10,595 nucleotides of DNA, taken from positions 1-10,595 of the forward strand of contig CAZWJJ010000030.1 of the NCBI GenBank assembly GCA_964634555.1. Reading direction: 5' to 3'. Below the pieces are notes generated by a model that was not told the DNA's origin, did no database searches, and saw only the letters and a list, made by a program, of their open reading frames with translations. Made by a program: the position numbers and the translations under genes. Positions 1 to 5,708 of this stretch are shown in pieces (position 1 is the stretch's first letter; the number at the start of each line of letters is the position of its first letter). The DNA is from JACQCV01 sp964634555 (GTDB lineage: Bacteria > Patescibacteriota > Minisyncoccia > Phycocordibacterales > UBA12445).

Positions 1-263
1 CCATCGCCAGAAATTGGCTTTGAAAAGTTCAAAAGATAAGAAGCATGAATTACAAACGCTTTTATCTTTTCGCGATCCTTAAATTCCCCAATCTGCTTCT
101 CCTCCTCTTTTGTGACCGGTTTTAATTTTGCTTGCATCGGACTTTTTGCAAAGACCTGAATCGCCTCGGCGCCAATCGAAAGAGCTACCTCGAAAGCATC
201 AAGATAGCCCTTTGAAACTGAAAAGTGAGCGCCTATCGGATTCTTATTTTTGGCCACCGACAT
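1..263 (-). CDS. nfo: Endonuclease IV (AP endonuclease), N-terminal part, cut by the window edge
   Basis: This is the first 87 or so codons of a minus-strand gene that runs off the left edge. Translation from the ATG at 261-263 gives an opening of the endonuclease IV type: IGAHFSVSKGYLDAFEVAL, then IGAEAIQVFAKSP, then FVIHASYLLNFSKP. In the family, the IGAHxS strand and the vHapYliNl strand (whose His binds metal) are typical of this TIM-barrel zinc enzyme, which cuts DNA at abasic sites in base excision repair. The start lies inside the end of rplT, a 20-base overlap. A GTG two codons downstream (255-257) is an alternative start. There is no clear Shine-Dalgarno sequence. The gene seems to be read through from the infC-rpmI-rplT transcript. 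Family identification is good despite the truncation; a related xylose-isomerase-like TIM barrel is the main alternative. Confidence 0.8.
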   Translation of the reverse strand, partial: MSVAKNKNPIGAHFSVSKGYLDAFEVALSIGAEAIQVFAKSPMQAKLKPVTKEEEKQIGEFKDREKIKAFVIHASYLLNFSKPISGD

Positions 264-597
264 GTGCCACTATTCGTGAAAATGTTTTTGGAGATTCATT
301 CGCCATTTGCGACAAAACTTTTCTATCCAGCGCGACGTTGCCCTTTTTAAGCAAGCCGATAAGTTTGCTGTAACTTAAACCATTAATCCTGGCTTCGGCA
401 TTTATTCTCACCTCAAATAATCTTCGAAAATCCTTCTTCTTTCTTCTTCGATGAGCAAAAGCGCTTCTTCCCGCATGCAAAATAGCATCTTTAGCCATTC
501 TCTCCTTGGTACTTCTGCCAAATCGATAACCCTTAACCTGCTTCAGAATATTTCGTCTTTTCTTTAGAGCATTTACGCCCTTCTTAACTCTCGTCAT
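244..597 (-). CDS. rplT: 50S ribosomal protein bL20
   Basis: The product is a full-length 117-residue bL20, the usual size. It opens with the very basic N-terminal arm (TRVKKGVNALKKRRNILKQVKGYRFGRS) that threads into 23S rRNA, followed by the conserved AFAHRRRKKKDFRRLFEVRINA segment and the globular C-terminal domain with the conserved NGLSYSKLI stretch. bL20 binds 23S rRNA early in large-subunit assembly and in some bacteria also represses its own operon. It is the last gene of infC-rpmI-rplT, 20 bases after rpmI, and ends in TAA. The bases before the ATG are A/T only, without a Shine-Dalgarno sequence. No bL20-binding leader was recognised upstream. Confidence 0.98.
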   Translation of the reverse strand: MTRVKKGVNALKKRRNILKQVKGYRFGRSTKERMAKDAILHAGRSAFAHRRRKKKDFRRLFEVRINAEARINGLSYSKLIGLLKKGNVALDRKVLSQMANESPKTFSRIVAHVGGQK

Positions 598-617
598 GGT
601 AATTATTTATTAAGATT

Positions 618-800
618 TTAGAAAGGTAAATTCTGCTTAAGCTCTTTGTGACCAATCACAAAATTAAGCATTCTCTTCCCCGCCAACTGCTTGCCTCGAC
701 TTGCTTTAGCATTAAAATGATCCTTGCCGGCCTTTCTAGCTAGAACCTTGCCGTTCTTTGTTACTTTCAATCTTTTTAAAAATGATTTATTAGTTTTCAT
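618..800 (-). CDS. rpmI: 50S ribosomal protein bL35
   Basis: This encodes a 60-residue basic protein (MKTNKSFLKRLKVTKNGKVL and onward) with the bL35 pattern: KTNKSFLKRLKVTxxGKV near the start, a basic middle containing AKASRGKQLAGKR in place of the usual His/Lys-rich stretch, and a short C-terminal tail ending NLPF. It is slightly shorter than the common 64-66 residues but complete. It belongs to the large ribosomal subunit. The gene sits 33 bases after infC and 20 bases before rplT, the classical infC-rpmI-rplT order, and ends in TAA. No Shine-Dalgarno sequence is visible before its ATG. Confidence 0.96.
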   Translation of the reverse strand: MKTNKSFLKRLKVTKNGKVLARKAGKDHFNAKASRGKQLAGKRMLNFVIGHKELKQNLPF

Positions 801-833
801 CGCTTTATATTTATCTCTGTGTTTATGCCTAAA

Positions 834-1349
834 TTATTTCTTCAACTTTTCCATAACAAGACTCAAGCCACTTGGACTAGATTTAATATTCTCGATAATC
901 TTGTACTCTTCAGTAATGAACTTCAAGATTCTCTCCATTCTCTCCCTTAAAAACTTCTGATCAAGATATTTCGCTCTTCCGCGAAGATAAAGATTTATCT
1001 TAACGCGATGTCCGGCCTTCAAAAATTTTGACGCCATCTGCGATTTAAGTTCCAGATCATGGTCGCCGGTGCCAATCTTAACCTGGATCGATTTGGTTTC
1101 AAGGGCCTTGGTTTTTGACTTTATAACCTTGGCTTTCTTATTTTCCAGATACTGAAACTTACCATAATCCATGATTTTTGCAATAGGAGGCACGGCTTTA
1201 TCAGAGATCTCTATAAGATCCGCACCTCTGGATTTGGCCAAGGAAAGAGCATCCGCGGTCAACATAACGCCCAAATTCTGGCCATCTTCTTCGATAACCC
1301 TTACTTCAGATGCCCTTATTTGATTATTTACCTTAAATCTATCTTTCAA
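834..1349 (-). CDS. infC: Translation initiation factor IF-3, TTG start
   Basis: The product is a 171-residue IF-3. The N-terminal domain has the family pattern VNNQIRASEVRVIEEDGQN, then PPIAKIMDYGKFQYLENKKAK leading into the lysine-rich linker. The C-terminal domain has IQVKIGTGDHDLELKSQMA, KAGHRVKINLYLRGR and SGLSLVMEK. IF-3 binds the 30S subunit, keeps subunits apart and rejects initiation at weak start codons. No ATG lies before the conserved NNQIRA, so the TTG at 1347-1349 is the best start. Rare starts are a known feature of infC, where IF-3 represses its own non-AUG start. A promoter sits only about ten bases upstream. rpmI follows after 33 bases; the stop is TAA. Confidence 0.96.
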   Translation of the reverse strand: MKDRFKVNNQIRASEVRVIEEDGQNLGVMLTADALSLAKSRGADLIEISDKAVPPIAKIMDYGKFQYLENKKAKVIKSKTKALETKSIQVKIGTGDHDLELKSQMASKFLKAGHRVKINLYLRGRAKYLDQKFLRERMERILKFITEEYKIIENIKSSPSGLSLVMEKLKK

Positions 1350-1359
1350 ATTTAGACAA

Positions 1360-1387
1360 ATTATACATATCTAAAATAAAAATGCAA
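1360..1387 (-). promoter_or_regulatory. Promoter of infC-rpmI-rplT
   Basis: On the minus strand there is a perfect -10 hexamer TATAAT (1360-1365) preceded, with a 16-base spacer, by TTGCAT (1382-1387), a weak -35. Expected transcription start is near 1353, only about three bases before the TTG start of infC. The -35 nearly touches the stop codon of the preceding SLOG gene, so promoter and upstream gene are packed together. The -10 is seen directly; use as a promoter is inferred. Confidence 0.6.
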
Positions 1388-1389
1388 GA

Positions 1390-2046
1390 CTATAAACCGT
1401 TGTGCTCTGAAAGGGAATTCGGATCAAACTCCTTAATCGGGGCATGCTTCATAATCTCAATCTTATCCATCTCAACTAGGTCAATAATCTTATCGATCAA
1501 AGTCTTAGGGTCGGAATCAAAAATTATCTTTTTATTATCATTTTGACGATGACTTTTAGCGATTATTTCCATGATAATTTCATCGGTATCCCATGGGCCA
1601 GTCAATATACCGATAGGCTTATTATCTTCGAAGGCGACAGTAAATTCGTGAATTGTTCCAATCCTGCCTGGGCCGATTATAACAGCATCAGAAGTTCTGG
1701 TTAGAAGAATGTCCCGCCCGACATAACCAAAACCAGTGTATATAATGAAATCCATATACTCCAGCGGCAACTTATATAATTCCACGTGTTCACGCTCTCC
1801 ATTGGCAGGTGAGAGACCGACAGAAACTCCTCCCTCCAATTTCGCACCTTTAGCTGTCCACAGCGGGACACCAGTTGTAGCACCGCTAACCAAAACCGCA
1901 CCGTGTCGAACCACCTCCCGGCCAATCTTTTCACACTGAGCCAAATCATCTGCAGACAAATGGGTTGTCTCCGCAGCACCGGAAATAGCGATCTTAATCT
2001 TAAGATGGGCGTGCTTATTATGACTGTTCTCTAATTCTTCTGGCAT
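1390..2046 (-). CDS. SLOG/LOG-like Rossmann-fold protein (TIGR00725-like)
   Basis: This 218-residue protein fits the LOG (lysine decarboxylase-like, SLOG) superfamily. Residues 17-24 form the first strand (IKIAISGA), residues 51-60 give VLVSGATTGV, where relatives have a glycine-rich turn, R111-D112 matches the usual RN/RD motif, and residues 125-134 (GPGRIGTIHE) match the PGGxGTxxE nucleotide-binding and catalytic motif with a conservative change. Relatives either cleave cytokinin-type nucleotide monophosphates or bind nucleotide ligands as sensors. The N-terminal 15 residues are hydrophilic and outside the fold. It lies nine bases after the beta-CASP nuclease gene and probably shares its transcript. 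It ends in TAG just before the infC promoter. The fold is well supported; the substrate is not known. Confidence 0.8.
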   Translation of the reverse strand: MPEELENSHNKHAHLKIKIAISGAAETTHLSADDLAQCEKIGREVVRHGAVLVSGATTGVPLWTAKGAKLEGGVSVGLSPANGEREHVELYKLPLEYMDFIIYTGFGYVGRDILLTRTSDAVIIGPGRIGTIHEFTVAFEDNKPIGILTGPWDTDEIIMEIIAKSHRQNDNKKIIFDSDPKTLIDKIIDLVEMDKIEIMKHAPIKEFDPNSLSEHNGL

Positions 2047-2055
2047 ATTATTTTA

Positions 2056-3444
2056 TTAAACCGTTAATTCAAAACTATCACCATAACTTGGCGTAATTGC
2101 ATCAATCGCTAAATTATCCCTAATCCGCTGAACCAAATAAGCAGAAGACTTGGGCTCACCTAATACCACAAAAACCTTCTTAACTCTATCAGCAGTGTAA
2201 GCAACAAACTCCAGCAGATCATCCGAACCCTTATGTCCGGAATAACCTGTAATCGTAACGACACTCGCTCGCACATTCACATCCTCCCCCATTATTCTTA
2301 TCTTCTTAGCACCCTCCTGCACCAGTCTACCCAGTGTATTTGCGGACTGATAACCAGTGATCAACAAGGTGCTATTGGGATCTGGCAGATAATTTTTCTC
2401 ATGATGAAGAATTCTACCGCCGTTGGACATTCCAGAGCCGGCAATAATAATCTTAGGGTTTGATTGATTCTTTATAGCTATAGAATCTTCTGTTTTTAAA
2501 GTCTGAATAAGCTGAGGAAAGGCGAACATTCCTTCTTTTGGATTACTAATGCCATGCTGAACCGCCATCTCATTAAAATATGAACTGTATTTGTTATAAA
2601 TATTTGTTACCTGTATGGCCAATGGCGAATCCAGAAAAACTTTTATCAGAGGGATCCTGCTTTCCTGCATCATTTTATCGATCTCAAACAAAATCTCTTG
2701 AGTCTTTTCGACCGAAAAAGCAGGGATCATTAAAACACCCTTTGATCTAACAATATTTTCAATCGAATCCTCCAACATGTCACGACTAGCATTATGCGGC
2801 TCATGATTTCTATCGCCATAAACCGACTCCATAATCAAATAATCAGCATCATTAATTACCTCAGTGTCTTTCAATAAAACATTCGGGCTGTTTCCAAGAT
2901 CTCCGGTGTAAATAATTTTTTTGCCATTATAAACAAGCTCTGTCATCGCCGATCCTAGTATATGGCCAGCGTCCAAAAAACGCATCTTAAAATTCCCTAG
3001 ATCGATCTGTTCATGATATGACACAGTCTGCCCCCAAAAGGACATCACCTTAGCTACATCCTCCTCTGTATAAAGCATGTCAGCATTGGCGAGATTGCCA
3101 GCCTTGGCTTCTTTGCCCAATATTCCCATACTGTCAACTAACATTATTTCCGTAATCTCTTTGGTGGGCGGTGTTGAAATTATCTTACCCCTAAAACCCT
3201 CTTTAACTATTTTGGGGATTCTACCGATATGATCAAGATGCGCATGACTAATAATAAGATAATCTATCGAAGCCGGATCATACGGAAAATTTTCACAGTT
3301 TATTCCCTCGCAAAGCTTTCCCCCCTGAACAAGCCCGCAATCAAAAACTATTTTTAAACCGCCGATTTCTTCAAGCAAAAAATTTGCCCCCGTCACACTC
3401 CCTGCCCCACCGTAAAATGTTATTTTTAATTTTGAGTCCACCAT
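2056..3444 (-). CDS. Metallo-beta-lactamase/beta-CASP RNA nuclease (CPSF73-like)
   Basis: This 462-residue protein has a complete MBL plus beta-CASP motif set. Residues 33-37 (VFDCG) are motif 1, HAHLDH at 67-72 is the metal-binding motif 2, DAGHILGSA around H161 is motif 3, and TGDLG with D182 is motif 4. The beta-CASP part shows motif A at E206 (MESVYGDR), motif B as PAFSVEKTQE at 241-250, and motif C as GYSGHKGSDDL with H404. Such enzymes are zinc-dependent RNA endo- or exonucleases; bacterial members of this YSH1-like branch (annotated as MBL-fold RNA metallo-hydrolases) are probably involved in RNA processing. All catalytic residues are present, so it should be active. It begins three bases after the small membrane protein gene and is followed after nine bases by the SLOG gene. 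The stop is TAA. RNase J is less likely because the RNase J C-terminal domain is absent. Confidence 0.9.
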   Translation of the reverse strand: MVDSKLKITFYGGAGSVTGANFLLEEIGGLKIVFDCGLVQGGKLCEGINCENFPYDPASIDYLIISHAHLDHIGRIPKIVKEGFRGKIISTPPTKEITEIMLVDSMGILGKEAKAGNLANADMLYTEEDVAKVMSFWGQTVSYHEQIDLGNFKMRFLDAGHILGSAMTELVYNGKKIIYTGDLGNSPNVLLKDTEVINDADYLIMESVYGDRNHEPHNASRDMLEDSIENIVRSKGVLMIPAFSVEKTQEILFEIDKMMQESRIPLIKVFLDSPLAIQVTNIYNKYSSYFNEMAVQHGISNPKEGMFAFPQLIQTLKTEDSIAIKNQSNPKIIIAGSGMSNGGRILHHEKNYLPDPNSTLLITGYQSANTLGRLVQEGAKKIRIMGEDVNVRASVVTITGYSGHKGSDDLLEFVAYTADRVKKVFVVLGEPKSSAYLVQRIRDNLAIDAITPSYGDSFELTV

Positions 3445-3447
3445 TAA

Positions 3448-3693
3448 TTAATTCTTAGTTCTTAATCTGTCTTCATAAATATTTAATAGAGACACCCCAG
3501 CCCAAACAAGATTTAAAAATGCAAAAGGATAACTCTTTAGAATTATAGCATAGGCAACAAGCATACAACTGCCAATAAAATTAGTGACATCGTATACCAA
3601 ATCATCCTCCTTCCATCTATGAGTCTGGTTCATCACAAAAGCGACCAAAACAATGAATGCTCCGAGTGTTCCAAGTAAGGTAACATTATCCAT
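3448..3693 (-). CDS. Small membrane protein, CBU_0592-like
   Basis: This 81-residue protein has three hydrophobic segments, at about residues 4-21 (VTLLGTLGAFIVLVAFVM), 38-53 (FIGSCMLVAYAIILKS) and 55-72 (PFAFLNLVWAGVSLLNIY). The pattern, with an N-terminal G-x-x-G helix, a central NFIGS and a last helix containing NLVW, resembles the CBU_0592-like membrane domain, whose function is unknown. It probably sits in the cytoplasmic membrane. It heads a tight three-gene group with the beta-CASP nuclease (three bases downstream) and the SLOG gene. A perfect -10 hexamer lies ten bases before its ATG. Family assignment is from memory of the pattern and is moderate. Confidence 0.72.
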   Translation of the reverse strand: MDNVTLLGTLGAFIVLVAFVMNQTHRWKEDDLVYDVTNFIGSCMLVAYAIILKSYPFAFLNLVWAGVSLLNIYEDRLRTKN

Positions 3694-3703
3694 CTCGTTA
3701 GAA

Positions 3704-3709
3704 ATTATA
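3704..3709 (-). promoter_or_regulatory. -10 element upstream of the membrane protein gene
   Basis: The minus strand reads TATAAT at 3704-3709, ten bases before the ATG at 3691-3693. The expected start of transcription, near 3697, would leave a leader of only three or four bases. No convincing -35 is present: the spacer region is a T-run coming from the preceding terminator. The promoter would serve the membrane protein, nuclease and SLOG genes. Confidence 0.5.
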
Positions 3710-3730
3710 ATCCATCAGAAAAAAAATTAC

Positions 3731-3760
3731 TAATTAAAAACCCCTTGAAATTTCAAGGGG
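3731..3760 (-). terminator. Rho-independent terminator after the 93-residue gene
   Basis: A perfect 20-base palindrome at 3741-3760 (CCCCTTGAAATTTCAAGGGG) folds into an 8-bp stem with an AATT loop. On the minus strand it is followed at once by TTTTTAATTAG and a further T-run. It lies 11 bases after the stop codon of the 93-residue gene, so it should end that transcript before the next operon begins. Confidence 0.9.
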
Positions 3761-3771
3761 TCACTCTTATA

Positions 3772-4053
3772 TTATTCTTCTGTAGATTCCTTTAAAGCCT
3801 TAACAGCATTTCGACAAGCCTCTTCTCTGGTTTGTCCATAACCCGGAACTGAGACATGAAAGCATTTGGCGATAGAAAGGGTACTAATGTCAATCTCTTC
3901 GCCCAACTCCTTTTCTAGTGCTTCGATAACACTCATATATCCCGCAGCCGCCACGTTACCCTTCCACTCTCGAATCCAGATACCTTCCTTGGCTGCATCG
4001 GCATATATTTGTCTAAGCTCCTTACTAACCCCATCTCGTTTTTTCTTACTCAT
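3772..4053 (-). CDS. Hypothetical protein, 93 residues
   Basis: This gene was not recognised. The chosen ATG at 4051-4053 has GGAGG three bases upstream, the best Shine-Dalgarno-like sequence in the window although the spacing is short; a TTG nine codons upstream is also in frame but unlikely. The product starts with a basic stretch (MSKKKRDGV), has a predicted helical middle with an acidic segment (IEALEKELGEEIDIS), and ends with CFHVSVPGYGQTREEACRNAVKALKES. That last part, a strand followed by G-x-T-x-x-E-A and an amphipathic helix, faintly recalls HicB/UPF0150-like domains, but the match is too weak to name. No signal peptide or membrane segment is present. It stands alone between two strong terminators, so it is a single-gene transcription unit. 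The stop is TAA. Confidence 0.7.
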   Translation of the reverse strand: MSKKKRDGVSKELRQIYADAAKEGIWIREWKGNVAAAGYMSVIEALEKELGEEIDISTLSIAKCFHVSVPGYGQTREEACRNAVKALKESTEE

Positions 4054-4114
4054 TTGCCTCCAATGTTCCACTATCTTCAATAAATATTAATCTTTCTTAT
4101 AAAAAAGTCTATTT

Positions 4115-4142
4115 AAAAAAAAGCTCCGAACGGAGCTTTTTT
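4115..4142 (-). terminator. Terminator of the small RNA (works in both directions)
   Basis: The stem AAGCTCC/GGAGCTT with loop GAAC (4121-4138) is flanked by an A-run on the left and a T-run on the right, so on either strand the hairpin is followed by a run of T. On the minus strand it comes directly after the closing stem of the structured RNA at 4145-4272, and is best read as that RNA's terminator. It also isolates the 93-residue gene downstream. Confidence 0.9.
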
Positions 4143-4272
4143 GTTGAGGTTACTTGATATATTAAGCCCTAGTTTTTAGACCAGGTGGGTGCTTTCGACG
4201 CCAACCGCCAAAGCGGGGCGAAAGTTGAGCTCCCTTGCAAAAATACCTAGTTTAATATTTCAAACAACCTCA
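4143..4272 (-). ncRNA. Structured small RNA with its own promoter and terminator; 6S-like fold
   Basis: A 242-base gap between ndk and the next ORF start holds a sequence that folds, on the minus strand, into a long rod. TGAGGTT (4266-4272) pairs with AACCTCA (4145-4151). The next 16 positions pair at 14. CTAG/CTAG and TTTTT/AAAAA continue the stem. An internal bubble with about 14 unpaired bases per side follows, then an apical hairpin CTTTC-GCC-CCGC-TTTG-GCGG-GGC-GAAAG with small bulges. A perfect TATAAT lies just upstream of the first paired base and a strong terminator just after the last. Closing stem, central bubble and terminal hairpin are the architecture of 6S RNA, which mimics an open promoter and binds RNA polymerase. 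It is short for 6S (about 130 bases before the terminator). SRP RNA is unlikely because the GGAAGGAAGCA loop is absent. That it is an RNA gene is well supported; the family is not. Confidence 0.75.
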
Positions 4273-4277
4273 CTTAA

Positions 4278-4305
4278 ATTATACAACTATCGCCAGGGTC
4301 TTCAA
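4278..4305 (-). promoter_or_regulatory. Promoter of the structured small RNA
   Basis: On the minus strand, TTGAAG (4300-4305) and a perfect TATAAT (4278-4283) are separated by 16 bases. The expected start, near 4271-4272, coincides with the first base of the RNA's closing stem. That agreement between promoter position and RNA fold is independent support for both. The promoter fits in the short gap after the ndk stop codon. Confidence 0.75.
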
Positions 4306-4322
4306 TAGAAAATGTGTATAAC

Positions 4323-4802
4323 CTATGCTAAATCTTCCTCGCTGTAAACATGAAGGAAGTCCGCTCTTTTATAGTCAAATATCTCATTTTTAGAGAAAAG
4401 TCTTTCCGACTCTGAAACACCGGCTTCAACAGAGTCTGAAGCGTGAACTACAGTCATTCCTCCGCTCATAGAGAAGTCCCCCCTGATAGTACCCGACGGG
4501 GCAGTATACCCCTTTGTTGGGCCGACGATAGTTCTTACAGACTCAACTGCTCTTATTCCTGCTATTACCATCACTACTACCGGTGAAGAGCTCATAAATT
4601 TTTTCAGTCCGTCAAAAAATGGCTTATCTTTATGTGGAGCATAGTGCCCATTTAGAAGGTCGTCGGTTAGGTGTGTCATCTTCATGCCGATTATCTTTAA
4701 GCCTTTATTCTCAAAGCGATGAATTATCTCGCCAAGCAGTCCGCGCTGTACGCAATCCGGCTTCAAGATAACTAACGTCCTCTCCTCTTTTGGATGTGGC
4801 AT
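4323..4802 (-). CDS. ndk: Nucleoside diphosphate kinase
   Basis: The 159-residue product moves the terminal phosphate between nucleoside triphosphates and diphosphates, balancing NTP and dNTP pools. RTLVILKPDCVQRGLLGEII at residues 8-27 holds the conserved KPD and the start of the fold. GTIRGDF at 104-110 and VVHASDSVEAG at 118-128 carry the catalytic His120 that is phosphorylated during the reaction. The segment between RGDF and VVH (SMSGGMT) differs from the usual NDK wording, but the length is normal. It follows map by 21 bases, without a Shine-Dalgarno sequence, and so extends the adk-map transcript with another nucleotide enzyme. The stop is TAG. It is the last gene before the small RNA. 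Confidence 0.97.
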   Translation of the reverse strand: MPHPKEERTLVILKPDCVQRGLLGEIIHRFENKGLKIIGMKMTHLTDDLLNGHYAPHKDKPFFDGLKKFMSSSPVVVMVIAGIRAVESVRTIVGPTKGYTAPSGTIRGDFSMSGGMTVVHASDSVEAGVSESERLFSKNEIFDYKRADFLHVYSEEDLA

Positions 4803-4823
4803 AAATTTTTTATTATTTATAAT

Positions 4824-5588
4824 TTACGGTGTTAAAACTTCCGGCGCGCCTTCAGTGATCAGGATCGTCTTTTCAAAATGAGCGCTGTGGCGTCCGTCGC
4901 GGGTTTTAAAGGTAAAATCGTCCTCGGCCAAAATAATATCATCACTACCGGCGTTAATCATCGGCTCTATGGCAATCACCATTCCGGGTTTTAATTCTAC
5001 CCCTCCGCCGATCTTACCATAGTTTGGAACATACGGATCCTCGTGAATTTTATGACCGACACCATGACCCGAAAGTTCGCGCACTATACCATATTTATAA
5101 GGCTTAACAAACTTTTCAATCGCATGACCAATATCGCCAGTGGTATTACCACCTATAGCAGACCTGATCCCAACCTCAAGAGCCTGACTGGTAACATCAA
5201 TCAATCGCTGATCGGCTTCACTGATTTTCCCAATACCTATTGTAACTGCCATATCCGTATAAAATCCACCGTGCTTAATACCAAGATCCAAACCGACAAT
5301 ATCGCCGTCCTTCAATTTGTAGCCGTTCGGTATGCCATGAACAATTTCATCATTAACCGAAATGCATAGCACTGCCGGAAATGCCACCCTTGAACCGTAC
5401 GGTTTGTAATTTTTAAACGCCGGCAAATCCCCGCCCTGAACAATCAAATCCTCGGCCATTTTATCAATATCAAATTTAGTCATACCGACCCCAACCCTCT
5501 TCGCAACTTCATTCAACACGATCGACAAACGCCTGCCGCATTCACGGATTACCTCGATCTCTTTTTCTGTTTTTATTCTGATCGCCAT
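4824..5588 (-). CDS. map: Methionine aminopeptidase, type I
   Basis: The 254-residue enzyme removes the N-terminal methionine from new proteins as they leave the ribosome. The pita-bread fold motifs are all present: H84 in EIVHGIPNG, D101 in GLDLGIKHGGFYTDMAV and D112 in the same segment, H175 in SGHGVGHKIHEDP, E208 in IAIEPM and E239 in HFEKTILIT, giving the two-metal site. There is no N-terminal SH3-like extension, as in the short type Ia form. In most bacteria map follows adk and is followed by infA-rpmJ-rpsM; here ndk follows instead, so the operon is rearranged. It starts 120 bases after adk, the gap holding a palindromic repeat. The bases before the ATG are A-rich without a Shine-Dalgarno sequence. 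The stop is TAA. Confidence 0.98.
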   Translation of the reverse strand: MAIRIKTEKEIEVIRECGRRLSIVLNEVAKRVGVGMTKFDIDKMAEDLIVQGGDLPAFKNYKPYGSRVAFPAVLCISVNDEIVHGIPNGYKLKDGDIVGLDLGIKHGGFYTDMAVTIGIGKISEADQRLIDVTSQALEVGIRSAIGGNTTGDIGHAIEKFVKPYKYGIVRELSGHGVGHKIHEDPYVPNYGKIGGGVELKPGMVIAIEPMINAGSDDIILAEDDFTFKTRDGRHSAHFEKTILITEGAPEVLTP

Positions 5589-5631
5589 TTTTTAAAATTA
5601 CTTCGATCAATTTATGCAATAATCATATCAG

Positions 5632-5698
5632 AGATTGCTTCGCTCTGCTCACCAATATACACAATCTGTCATTGCGAGGAGCTTGCACGAAGCAATCT
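5632..5698 (+). repeat. Palindromic repeat (small MITE-like element), copy A
   Basis: The gap between adk and map holds a 67-base element bounded by an 11-base inverted repeat (AGATTGCTTCG at 5632-5642, CGAAGCAATCT at 5688-5698). The right half, ATTGCGAGGAGCTTGCACGA and the bases after it (5671-5698), matches the right half of copy B, read on the other strand, at 27 of 28 positions. The element belongs to the widely dispersed ATTGCGAGGA...GAAGCAATCT type of palindrome known from many bacterial genomes. It carries no ORF. On the transcribed strand it may fold into a hairpin between adk and map. Confidence 0.85.
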
Positions 5699-5708
5699 AA
5701 GCAACAGG

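Noticed and set aside
4054..4080. TTG start for the 93-residue gene nine codons upstream
   Set aside because: The ATG at 4051-4053 has GGAGG directly upstream, while the TTG has no ribosome site.
4143..4272. Structured RNA read on the plus strand
   Set aside because: The plus strand has no terminator after 4272 and would run antisense into ndk, while the minus strand has a promoter and terminator in exact register with the fold.
4143..4272. SRP (4.5S) RNA at this locus
   Set aside because: The rod shape fits, but the conserved GGAAGGAAGCA apical region is absent on both strands.
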